A stretch of 13,201 nt of DNA from contig JAAYNN010000024.1 of the NCBI GenBank assembly GCA_012520835.1, positions 1 through 13,201 on the forward strand, in the 5' to 3' direction. The DNA comes from Dehalococcoidales bacterium (GTDB lineage: Bacteria; Chloroflexota; Dehalococcoidia; Dehalococcoidales; UBA5627). Below are positions 1 through 6,408 of this stretch, piece by piece. A program made the position numbers and the translations under genes. The stretch's first letter is position 1; each line of letters starts with the position of its first letter. The notes below the pieces were generated by a model, which saw only the letters and a list, made by a program, of their open reading frames with translations, was not told where the DNA came from and searched no databases.

Positions 1-1
1 T

Positions 2-493
2 ATGATGAGCACTATGGAAATAGATATCCTTTTCGATGAGGGTTTTGAGGATAGCCTCGACGAGAAATGGCTGCGTGAGATAATCGAGGCTGTGCTTAAG
101 GCAGAGAATGTCGGCGATAACATCGAAATGGGCTTGCTTATCACCGGGCAGGAGCGAATCCAACAGCTCAATAGAGATTACCGTAAAATCGACAAGCCGA
201 CCGATGTGCTCTCCTTTGCCATGCAGGATGAACTCTCGCCGGAAGACGGAGAGGATTGCTCTTTCATCTCACCGCCGGACGGCATCAAGCAGCTCGGGGA
301 AGTGATTATCAGCTTTCCGCAGGCTGTCATACAGGCGCAGGAACACAATCACTCCGTAAAAAGAGAGGCAGCCATTCTTGCCATCCACGGCGTCTTGCAC
401 CTTCTGGGTTATGACCACATCGAAGACGACGAGGCCAATATAATGGAAGCCCGTGAGAAAATCATCCTCGAATCTATCATGGGGGATTTATAA
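2..493 (+). CDS. ybeY: Endoribonuclease YbeY (16S rRNA 3'-end maturation)
   Basis: Single-strand-specific metallo-endoribonuclease of the UPF0054 family, which acts in 16S rRNA 3'-end maturation and ribosome quality control in the cytoplasm. The protein is 163 aa, near the usual family size. The zinc site is plain near the C-terminus: HGVLHLLGYDH at residues 129-139, with H129, H133 and H139 as the three ligands. The family segment 'DKPTDVLSF' lies at about residues 64-72 and 'LGEVIIS' at about 98-104. The ATG at base 2 is followed by in-frame ATGs at bases 5 and 14. The window edge hides the ribosome binding site, so the start is uncertain and could lie upstream. The TAA stop shares its last A with the next gene's ATG, which implies translational coupling. 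Confidence 0.95.
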   Translation: MMSTMEIDILFDEGFEDSLDEKWLREIIEAVLKAENVGDNIEMGLLITGQERIQQLNRDYRKIDKPTDVLSFAMQDELSPEDGEDCSFISPPDGIKQLGEVIISFPQAVIQAQEHNHSVKREAAILAIHGVLHLLGYDHIEDDEANIMEAREKIILESIMGDL

Positions 494-1065
494 TGAGGGT
501 ACTGGGCTTAGCCGGCAGTCCGCGCCGCAACGGCAACACCGATAAACTATTGGCTGAGGTATTACGCGGCGCTTCCAGTAACGGGGCAGAAGTAAAAAAC
601 ATTGTTCTCAGCCAGTTGAACATCTCTCCCTGCGAGAACTGCGATGCCTGTTTTACAGCCGGAATCTGTAAAATAAACGACGATATGCAGGATATATACG
701 AAGAACTGATGCTGGCAGATAGAATCGTGCTGGCTTCCCCGCTGTATTTTATGGGGCTGACAGCTCAAACCAAGGCCGTGGTAGACCGCTGCCAGTCGCT
801 CTGGGCAAAGAAATACAAGTTGCATATCCCTCCGCTCGGTAGTGACAGGGTGCGCAAAGGGTTGTTTGTTTCGGTCGGGGGGCAAAGTTTGCCGAATCTC
901 TTTCAGCCGGCTATCGCTACGGTAAAAGCGCTCTTTATCAGCCTGGATATAGAATACACCGGGGAACTGGTATTTTCAGGAATAGACAAGGCCGGAGATA
1001 TCAGCCTGGAACCGGGCGCTCTGGACAGGGCATATCTGGCCGGTCAAAAACTGATTGAGTGCTAG
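493..1065 (+). CDS. Iron-sulfur flavoprotein / NADPH-dependent FMN reductase family
   Basis: Flavodoxin-fold redox protein of 190 aa. The N-terminus (VLGLAGSPRRNGNT, residues 3-16) is the FMN phosphate-binding loop of the NADPH-dependent FMN reductase / Isf family. ASPLYFMG at 81-88 is the second FMN loop. Between them sits a compact cysteine cluster, C47, C50, C53 and C59 (CX2CX2CX5C), the spacing known from archaeal and anaerobe iron-sulfur flavoproteins that bind a [4Fe-4S] cluster. The protein is therefore likely a cytoplasmic electron carrier; partner and substrate cannot be read from sequence. The ATG overlaps the ybeY stop by one base, so both are probably on one transcript. A plain flavin reductase is the alternative, but the four cysteines favour the Fe-S form. 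Confidence 0.88.
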   Translation: MRVLGLAGSPRRNGNTDKLLAEVLRGASSNGAEVKNIVLSQLNISPCENCDACFTAGICKINDDMQDIYEELMLADRIVLASPLYFMGLTAQTKAVVDRCQSLWAKKYKLHIPPLGSDRVRKGLFVSVGGQSLPNLFQPAIATVKALFISLDIEYTGELVFSGIDKAGDISLEPGALDRAYLAGQKLIEC

Positions 1066-1081
1066 CAGGTTTTCTTTGTGT

Positions 1082-1172
1082 GCCCGATAAACAGTCCTAC
1101 CAGCACCCCCCGGATTGAATAAATATTTTAAAGACATTAAGCCATCCGGGTGCAATTACATGTTTATCGGGC
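1082..1172. repeat. Nested inverted repeat between convergent genes
   Basis: A perfect 12-bp outer inverted repeat, gcccgataaaca (1082-1093) against tgtttatcgggc (1161-1172), encloses an inner pair cccggat (1109-1115) / atccggg (1144-1150). The right outer arm covers the last codons and stop of pyrD. Neither strand has a T-run directly after the arms, so it is not a textbook intrinsic terminator. It may be a bidirectional terminator or mRNA-end hairpin for the two convergent genes, or a small mobile-element remnant. Confidence 0.6.
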
Positions 1173-2084
1173 GCTTCCGATCAGCTTGCTGATGTTGTCG
1201 ATCCCCTTTTTGCTCATAAAGTCTTTTATACCATCTATTACATCGAGCGGGGCATGCGGATTGACAAAAGTAGCCGTTCCCACCTGCACGGCAGTGGCTC
1301 CCGCCATTAAAAATTCGATGGCATCCCTGCCGGTAGCGATTCCGCCGCAGCCGATAACCGGGATCTTAACAACTCCGGCTGTCTCGTATACCATCGAAAG
1401 CGCCACCGGTTTTACCGCCGGGCCCGAAAGGCCGCCGGTAACGTTGCCCAAAAGCGGTTTCTTTTTATTGATATCTATCACCATTCCTCTCAGGGTATTG
1501 ATGAGAGACACGGCATCCGCTCCGGCCTCCTCGACTGCCAGGGCGATGGACTTGATGTCACCGACGTTAGGCGTTAGCTTCACTATGACGGGCAGGGTGG
1601 TGGCTTTACGTACGCTTAAAGTAACGGCGGAGGCTGAAGCGGGATTGTTGCCGAACTCGACACCGCCGGCTTTAACGTTGGGGCAGCTGATATTTACTTC
1701 CAGTCCGCTTACGCCGGCTACACCATCCAGTATGGCAGCCAGTTTGGCATAGTCTTCAATGTTCCTTCCGGCAATATTTACGATTACCGGCACATGCCAT
1801 TTTTCCCATTGGGGGGCTTTTTCTTTTATTAAAGCCTCAACACCGATATTCTGCAGGCCGATGGCATTCAGCATGCCGCCGCCGGTTTCGCAGACACGCG
1901 GTTGAAGATTGCCGTCTCTGGGTTCGAGGGTCGTACCCTTGCAGATAATAGCGCCCAGTTTTTGAATGTCAATCAGGCTGCCGTACTCGTCTCCGTAACC
2001 GAAGGTGCCGGAAGCCGTCATGACCGGATTGGAGAGCAATAGTCCGCGCTTGTTTTCAGGCGCCAGCTGAACGGAAAGGTTCAA
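1164..2084 (-). CDS. pyrD: Dihydroorotate dehydrogenase, class 1B catalytic subunit
   Basis: FMN-dependent TIM-barrel enzyme oxidising dihydroorotate to orotate, the fourth step of de novo pyrimidine synthesis. The 306-aa length fits PyrD class 1B. Seen in the sequence: NPVMTASGTFGYG at 19-31 near the N-terminus; NISCPN at 131-136 with C134 in the position of the class 1 catalytic base; VIGCGGI at 243-249 for phosphate/FMN binding; and AGATAVQVGTA at 261-271. Class 1B enzymes normally pair with the Fe-S/FAD subunit PyrK to pass electrons to NAD+; no pyrK is in this window. The start is a TTG at 2084, placed about 8 bases after a GGGGGTGG stretch; no ATG gives the conserved N-terminus. It lies 38 bases after znuB on the same strand and is probably the last gene of that operon. 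Confidence 0.95.
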   Translation of the reverse strand: MNLSVQLAPENKRGLLLSNPVMTASGTFGYGDEYGSLIDIQKLGAIICKGTTLEPRDGNLQPRVCETGGGMLNAIGLQNIGVEALIKEKAPQWEKWHVPVIVNIAGRNIEDYAKLAAILDGVAGVSGLEVNISCPNVKAGGVEFGNNPASASAVTLSVRKATTLPVIVKLTPNVGDIKSIALAVEEAGADAVSLINTLRGMVIDINKKKPLLGNVTGGLSGPAVKPVALSMVYETAGVVKIPVIGCGGIATGRDAIEFLMAGATAVQVGTATFVNPHAPLDVIDGIKDFMSKKGIDNISKLIGSAR

Positions 2085-2122
2085 TATAATCCACCCCCGG
2101 ACAATGTTTTACTGATTATAGG

Positions 2123-2953
2123 CTACATCTTTTTGGAAGGCAACCCTCTGGAGGAGAGCAGTTTGCGAACGGCAGTCACCAACGCGAATATCACGACGCC
2201 GGCAACGATGATGGTAGCACCCGATGCCATATCGAGCCAGTAGGAAAGCAGCAGCCCTGTAAATGTGAAAATGGCACTGAACAAAACGGAAAGCGCCATC
2301 ATCTTTTTCATATCATGGGTGAACTGGCGCGCCAGCGAAGCAGGTATGGTGAGCAGGGCAATGACCAGTATAATGCCGACCACGCGAATCATAACTACGA
2401 TTGTCAGTGCTATCAGGCAGAGCATGGTGAGATAAATCTTTTCCGTCGGCATGCCGGTAACGGTGCTGTATTCTTCGTCGAAGGACACAGCCAGAAATTC
2501 CTTGTAAAGCAGGACGACTACGCCAAGAATGACGACATCAAGAATAAATATCAGCAACAGTTCGGAATCCGGAACGGTTAGAATATTGCCGAACAGGTAG
2601 CTGAATAAACTGCTGGTATATCCGGGGGTAAGGCTGATAAAGATTGCTCCCAGTGCCATGCCGGTAGCCCACAGGATGCCTATAACGGTATCTTCCGGGA
2701 GCTTTGTTCTGCGGGTGGTCAGCCCCATGGCTATGGCTGATAACAGTCCGAAACCGGTAGCGCCTAAAACAGGGCTGATACCGAGAAAATACCCCAGACC
2801 GATGCCGCCGAAAGAAGCATGGGCGATACCGCCGCTGATAAAAACGATTTTTTTGGAAACCACGTAGGTGCCGATGATGCCGCAGGCAATAGAAGCCAGC
2901 AAACCGGCCAGCATGGCATTCTGCATAAAGTGGTATCCGAATATATCAAACAC
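2123..2953 (-). CDS. znuB: Metal (Zn/Mn) ABC transporter permease, ZnuB type
   Basis: Integral membrane permease of the ABC-3 family, 276 aa from the chosen start. Several hydrophobic helices span the chain. The loop ISGGIAHASFGGIGLG (39-54, with H45) is the family signature after the first helices, and ALLTIPASLAR near residue 207 is the cytoplasmic coupling segment that contacts the ATPase. The reading frame is open further upstream, to 3016, but the GTG at 2953 is preferred: AAGGAG lies about 8 bases ahead and the extra 21 residues upstream are not permease-like. The GTG shares a G with the TAG stop of znuC (TAGTG), giving tight coupling of ATPase and permease. Specificity for zinc over manganese is inferred from the neighbouring Fur-family gene and the binding-protein ligands. 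Confidence 0.93.
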   Translation of the reverse strand: MFDIFGYHFMQNAMLAGLLASIACGIIGTYVVSKKIVFISGGIAHASFGGIGLGYFLGISPVLGATGFGLLSAIAMGLTTRRTKLPEDTVIGILWATGMALGAIFISLTPGYTSSLFSYLFGNILTVPDSELLLIFILDVVILGVVVLLYKEFLAVSFDEEYSTVTGMPTEKIYLTMLCLIALTIVVMIRVVGIILVIALLTIPASLARQFTHDMKKMMALSVLFSAIFTFTGLLLSYWLDMASGATIIVAGVVIFALVTAVRKLLSSRGLPSKKM

Positions 2954-3717
2954 TACTGGTGCTCCTTTAATACGCGGTGGGGAATAGAGCCGTGAGCAAT
3001 AAGGTGAATCGGGCACTGGTAGGTGCCTTCAAGCACTTCGTCCGAAATCTCTTTCGGCCCGTGATAAACAAGTGTTCGATTCAGGCAGGCGATTTCATCG
3101 ACATAAATAGAAACAGCGGTCACATCGTGGGAAACCAGCACAATCGCCATCTCTTTCTGGAATTCTTTGAGCAGGCCGTAAAGCTCCCCCTGTACTTTGG
3201 GGTCGACACTCTCCATCGGTTCGTCCAGAAGCAGCAGCTTTGGGTCGGATGCTATTGCTCGCGCAATAAAGGCTCTTTTCTGCTGCCCGCCGGAAAGCTC
3301 GCCGATCTGGCGGTTTTTATATTCCAGCATGCTGACTCTTTCGAGGGCTTCTTCAGCTTTCTTTTCATCTTCGCGGGAATAGCGCCGGAAAAGCCCGGTT
3401 TGGCTATAAAGTCCCATCAGGGTTATCTGCCAGACATTGATGGGGAAATTCTTGTCGAAAAAGGATTTTTGGGGAACATATCCTATTTGAGAGCGGCTTT
3501 CGCGAGGGTCTTTCCCCAGCACGGTAACGCAACCGCGCCGCGGTTTTAAAAGACCCAGTATAATCTTTAAAAGAGTGGTTTTCCCACCGCCGTTAGGTCC
3601 GATAATACCCAGGAAATCCCTTTCGCATATGGCTAAGTTGATATCTTGAAGCACCGGAGTACCGTTATAGTATGCCCAGACATCCTTCAGTTTAACTACT
3701 TCCAGTTCTTTTTCCAT
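2953..3717 (-). CDS. znuC: Metal (Zn/Mn) ABC transporter ATP-binding protein, ZnuC type
   Basis: Cytoplasmic ATPase that powers the ZnuB permease; 254 aa. All nucleotide-binding motifs are intact: Walker A GPNGGGKTT at 40-48, Q-loop at about Q83 (YVPQKS), signature LSGGQQKR at 141-148, Walker B LLLLDEP at 161-167 with catalytic E166, and the H-loop H197 in VSHD. The C-terminal tail is rich in His and Cys (CPIHLIAHGSIPHRVL), a feature I associate with the metal-uptake subfamily; whether it senses metal is unknown. The ATG at 3717 follows the znuA stop by 3 bases, and the stop overlaps the znuB GTG by one base. Expression is therefore probably tied to the whole fur-znu unit. Confidence 0.95.
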   Translation of the reverse strand: MEKELEVVKLKDVWAYYNGTPVLQDINLAICERDFLGIIGPNGGGKTTLLKIILGLLKPRRGCVTVLGKDPRESRSQIGYVPQKSFFDKNFPINVWQITLMGLYSQTGLFRRYSREDEKKAEEALERVSMLEYKNRQIGELSGGQQKRAFIARAIASDPKLLLLDEPMESVDPKVQGELYGLLKEFQKEMAIVLVSHDVTAVSIYVDEIACLNRTLVYHGPKEISDEVLEGTYQCPIHLIAHGSIPHRVLKEHQ

Positions 3718-3720
3718 AAT

Positions 3721-4626
3721 TTATTCTAATTCCAGGGCTATAGATGCGGCTACGCTCTTTATATTTGCTATATATAGTGAAGGCAACGGGTCAAGATATA
3801 ATACACTACCATGTATTTCATCTGCAATTGACTGGGCGTAGGCGCTGGTCTCGTAGGGGGATGCGAAGATATAGTTCAAATTGTTTGCTCTGGCAGCATC
3901 GATGCATTCCTGTATCTTATGTGCGGTCGTTTCTTTTCCTTCCTCCTCAATGGATAGCTGAATAAGGTTGTATTCAGCGGCAAAATACCCGAAAGCCGGA
4001 TGATAAATCAGGAAATTACGATTCTGGTAGCCTTCGAAAAGCCCGCTTATATAATTTCTGAGGTCTTCCAGTTCTTCGATATAGGCTTCATAGTTGGCAA
4101 GATAATAGTCCGAATTTTGCGGATCTACGGCAATCAATCCATTGTATATATTCAAACACATTTGTTGGGCATTTAGCGGGGAATTCCAGATATGCGGGTC
4201 TTCATCGATTATTTCTACGCCGACAGCACAATCAATAACCGCCATTTTGCTATTCAATGCCAGGATGTCGTCCATCCATGCTGTCTCGAATTCGATGCCT
4301 GAGCCCGCTTTAATATAAGCGGCGGCATTGCTGACTGTTACCATCTGGCCGGTAGTCGGTTCGTAAGTATGCGGTTCGTAGCCGGGCGGAACCATAATGG
4401 CAACATCTACTTTATTGCCGCCGATCTGCCGCACAAAATCTCCGACTGTGGTAATCGAAGCAATTATTTTTAGTGTGCCGCCTGTTTCCTTTTGCGTTAC
4501 AGTGCTGGTCTGCGTCAGGGTTTCAGTCACCGTATTGGATTTGCAACCACCCAGCAATCCGGCAAGCAATACGGCACATGTTCCGGCTAAAAAGGATCTC
4601 CTGGTTATTAAATTATTTGTTTTCAA
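3721..4626 (-). CDS. znuA: Metal (Zn/Mn) ABC transporter substrate-binding lipoprotein, ZnuA type
   Basis: Cluster A-I solute-binding protein, anchored outside the membrane as a lipoprotein; 301 aa from a TTG start at 4626. The reading frame runs on to an ATG at 4668, but GGGGAGGG lies about 10 bases before the TTG and nothing precedes the ATG. The N-terminus has TRRSFLAG, resembling a twin-arginine motif, then a hydrophobic stretch and the lipobox LGGC with C28. A Thr/Ser-rich linker follows. Metal ligands of the family are visible: H86 (EPHTYEP), H145 (DPHIW), H209 (YHPAFGY) and probably D279 (YLDPL). A third ligand of His rather than Glu favours zinc. The His-rich loop of many ZnuA proteins is absent. 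The neighbouring Fur-family gene supports metal control. Confidence 0.92.
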   Translation of the reverse strand: MKTNNLITRRSFLAGTCAVLLAGLLGGCKSNTVTETLTQTSTVTQKETGGTLKIIASITTVGDFVRQIGGNKVDVAIMVPPGYEPHTYEPTTGQMVTVSNAAAYIKAGSGIEFETAWMDDILALNSKMAVIDCAVGVEIIDEDPHIWNSPLNAQQMCLNIYNGLIAVDPQNSDYYLANYEAYIEELEDLRNYISGLFEGYQNRNFLIYHPAFGYFAAEYNLIQLSIEEEGKETTAHKIQECIDAARANNLNYIFASPYETSAYAQSIADEIHGSVLYLDPLPSLYIANIKSVAASIALELE

Positions 4627-4695
4627 ATTTAATATCCCTCCCCGAACAGCGTCGACAACCGTTTCCATTTTTAGCGCGTTTATTATGAATAGCTA

Positions 4696-5160
4696 TCAAC
4701 TTTCAGGATTAATTTCCCTGCTCTGTTCATTGCAGCGGGGGCATAATCCCACAAATTCAAGAATATGTGTTTTGATATTAAAACCGGTTTCGTCAGTTAT
4801 TTTTTCCATCAGTTCTTCCAGGTTGGGTTCGTCACAGGGGAAATTGATAACCATTCCGCAATGGGAACAGAGCAGGTGATGGTGATGTTCCGCCGTGTTT
4901 ATTTTATACTTTTGGCAGTCTCCGCCGGCATGAACCTTGCATACCAGTCCCAGCCTGTCCAGCAAATCCAGCACGCGGTATACTGTTACCATACCGATAT
5001 CGGGGTGATTGTTTTTCAGACTGTCATAGAGGTCTGCCGGTGTTAAAAAACGGTCGCTTTTAGCAAATTCTTTAATAATAGTCAGTCTTTGCGGGGTAGC
5101 CTTGTATCCGTTCTGCCTTAATACCGATTTAATTTTATCCTCATTGAATTTCATTGCCAT
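4696..5160 (-). CDS. Fur-family metalloregulator (Zur-like)
   Basis: DNA-binding repressor of the Fur superfamily, 154 aa. The N-terminal winged helix runs to about residue 85 and includes ATPQRLTIIKEF and the recognition region DIGMVTVYRVLDLL (54-67). The C-terminal dimer domain has HHHHLLCSHCG (92-102), and two Cys pairs, C98/C101 and C140/C143, form the structural zinc site. Position at the head of the znuACB genes suggests that it senses Zn and represses this operon, so Zur-like; Mn- or Fe-sensing cannot be excluded. The ATG at 5160 has only a weak ribosome binding site (TGGGAAC); the second ATG at 5154 is an alternative. A strong promoter and a palindrome directly upstream (5190-5239) suggest self-regulation. 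Confidence 0.92.
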   Translation of the reverse strand: MAMKFNEDKIKSVLRQNGYKATPQRLTIIKEFAKSDRFLTPADLYDSLKNNHPDIGMVTVYRVLDLLDRLGLVCKVHAGGDCQKYKINTAEHHHHLLCSHCGMVINFPCDEPNLEELMEKITDETGFNIKTHILEFVGLCPRCNEQSREINPES

Positions 5161-5189
5161 TTGTTCCCATTATTCTGCAGGCATATAAT

Positions 5190-5203
5190 TGAAAATATTT
5201 TCA
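5190..5203. promoter_or_regulatory. 14-bp palindrome, candidate Fur/Zur operator
   Basis: A perfect palindrome tgaaaatattttca lies just downstream of the predicted -10 of the fur promoter, close to the expected transcription start and 30 bases before the fur ATG. An AT-rich palindrome at this position is where a Fur-family protein would block its own operon. It does not clearly match a published Zur or Fur consensus, so the assignment is by position and symmetry. Confidence 0.45.
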
Positions 5204-5210
5204 GTTACAT

Positions 5211-5239
5211 ATCTTAACAGACGATTTTAAGCCTGTCAA
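5211..5239 (-). promoter_or_regulatory. Sigma70-type promoter of the fur-znuACB(-pyrD) operon
   Basis: On the minus strand, a perfect -35 TTGACA (5239-5234) is followed after 17 bases by TAAGAT (5216-5211), four of six matches to the -10 consensus. The predicted start is near 5204, giving a leader of about 45 bases to the fur ATG. A 7-bp hairpin sequence, agtattt / aaatact (5241-5247 / 5253-5259), sits immediately upstream of the -35. Confidence 0.65.
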
Positions 5240-5549
5240 TAGTATTTTCTTCAAATACTTAAATTAATTGGCAGGGATATTGATTAACTGGTATAAATAG
5301 GTTACACTTAATTGGGATGAAAAGCCGGATATTGTATCACATATAGTTTTATGATATCCTCTGCCCCTTCGGGAATGTATTCAACTAACGGCGAGATAAC
5401 GGCTGACCACGGGTATGTCTTTGTACCCGGGTTGTAATGCTTATTTTTTCGGTATTCCCATAAACGGTAAGCAGACTGGCATATACGCAATGCTGCAGGT
5501 GTCAACCTGAAGCAGCTTGATAGTACCTAATTATGCGAGGGACGGACAG

Positions 5550-5909
5550 GTGAAAAATATAAATTATAAACTGATAAAGCTTCGTCTGGAGAATGACCGT
5601 AAAAAGCTGGAAGACCAGCTCGAACAATTGAAAGCCAGCCGTCCGACTAGGGACAGGCGTGAGGGTAGTCCTTTCGGGAAGAGAGAAGAGGAGGCTGCCG
5701 AGACTGCCGATCTGGAGAACCGCATAGCGCTGGAAAAACGTACCAGTGAACAATTGGCGGAAGTAGAGAGGGCGCTGGAAAAATTCGATAATGGAACCTA
5801 TGGCATCTGCGAGAACTGCGGCAAATCGATAAATCCTGAAAGATTGGAAGCTTTACCACAGGCATTGTATTGCATGGAGTGTAATGCTAGTAAAGCCAGG
5901 AATGGGTAA
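5550..5909 (+). CDS. TraR/DksA-type C4 zinc-finger protein
   Basis: Small protein, 119 aa from the chosen GTG start, with a long charged N-terminal helical region (about 7-80, coiled-coil-like) and a C-terminal four-cysteine zinc finger: C87, C90, C108 and C111, in the family pattern FDNGTYGICENC...YCMEC. DksA/TraR proteins bind in the RNA polymerase secondary channel and alter transcription initiation; whether this one does so cannot be seen. The charged helical tip region here is Arg/Glu-rich. The frame is open to a TTG at 5517, but GTG at 5550 has GCGAGGGA about 8 bases upstream and is preferred. The 3' end overlaps the lspA start by 26 bases, indicating co-transcription. Confidence 0.88.
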   Translation: MKNINYKLIKLRLENDRKKLEDQLEQLKASRPTRDRREGSPFGKREEEAAETADLENRIALEKRTSEQLAEVERALEKFDNGTYGICENCGKSINPERLEALPQALYCMECNASKARNG

Positions 5910-6396
5910 AGCAGCCAACTTATTTGCGGAATTCTACAGGAGGGGGGCGCTCTTTTTGGGGGTTGCCTTGCCTGTAATAGCTTTAGACCAGTTAACGAAG
6001 TATATTGTTAAGACAAACATGACGCTCGGGCAGTCTATCCCCGAGTCGGGCCTTTTTCACTGGACCTATGTGCAAAACACCGGCGCCGCTTTCAGCATCT
6101 TCCGTGAACATACCCATCTGTTATCTATATTCTCGATAATCGGAATAATATTGCTGCTTTTTATCGTCTTCTACATGTCCACCAGATTCGATTTTTTAAG
6201 AAGCCCGTGGGCTAGGCTTTCGCTGGGGCTGATTATGGGCGGGACTGTCGGTAATCTTATCGACCGATTGAGCTACGGCTACGTGATTGATTTTATCGAC
6301 GTGGATTTCTTTGCCACCTTTAATGTAGCCGATTCCGCAATTACGGTAGGGGCGGTGCTTCTGGCTATTACCTATATCAGGCTGGCCAGAGACTGA
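5884..6396 (+). CDS. lspA: Lipoprotein signal peptidase (signal peptidase II)
   Basis: Integral membrane aspartyl protease that removes the signal peptide of prolipoproteins after lipid is attached to the lipobox Cys; 170 aa, a normal size. Four hydrophobic helices are seen at about 21-38, 78-98, 111-128 and 150-167. Family motifs are LDQLTK (34-39), NTGAAF (65-70), GGTVGNLIDR (119-128) with catalytic D127, and FNVADSAI (146-153) with catalytic D150. The ATG at 5884 has GGAG close upstream and overlaps the preceding zinc-finger gene by 26 bases; the ATG at 5902 is an alternative that would shorten the overlap. It sits 12 bases before rluD, the common lspA-rluD pairing. ZnuA of this window is a plausible substrate. 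Confidence 0.96.
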   Translation: MLVKPGMGKAANLFAEFYRRGALFLGVALPVIALDQLTKYIVKTNMTLGQSIPESGLFHWTYVQNTGAAFSIFREHTHLLSIFSIIGIILLLFIVFYMSTRFDFLRSPWARLSLGLIMGGTVGNLIDRLSYGYVIDFIDVDFFATFNVADSAITVGAVLLAITYIRLARD

Positions 6397-6408
6397 CGAT
6401 TCAAATTT

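Larger units (their letters stand above)
5161..5549. other. Divergent intergenic region between fur and the zinc-finger gene
   Basis: The fur side holds the promoter and palindrome listed separately. The rest is less clear. A hairpin gctgcaggt / acct-gaa-gcagc (5492-5516) lies about 35 bases before the zinc-finger gene start. There is a short hairpin gggta / taccc (5411-5428) and a 7-bp direct repeat taacggc (5386-5392, 5397-5403). No convincing -35/-10 pair for the plus-strand genes was found by eye. A minus-strand open frame from a TTG at 5505 to 5308 (65 codons) exists but has no ribosome binding site and no similarity that I recognise. Confidence 0.5.

Noticed and set aside
1082..1172. 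Integron attC site
   Set aside because: Nested arms recall an attC hairpin, but the core sites (RYYYAAC / GTTRRRY) are missing and there is no integrase or cassette array.
2953..3016. Longer ZnuB starting at 3016
   Set aside because: The extra 21 residues overlap znuC, are not permease-like and lack a ribosome binding site; the GTG at 2953 has AAGGAG.
5502..5865. Minus-strand open frames opposite the zinc-finger gene
   Set aside because: They mirror a well-supported gene with conserved Cys residues and have no motifs or ribosome binding sites.
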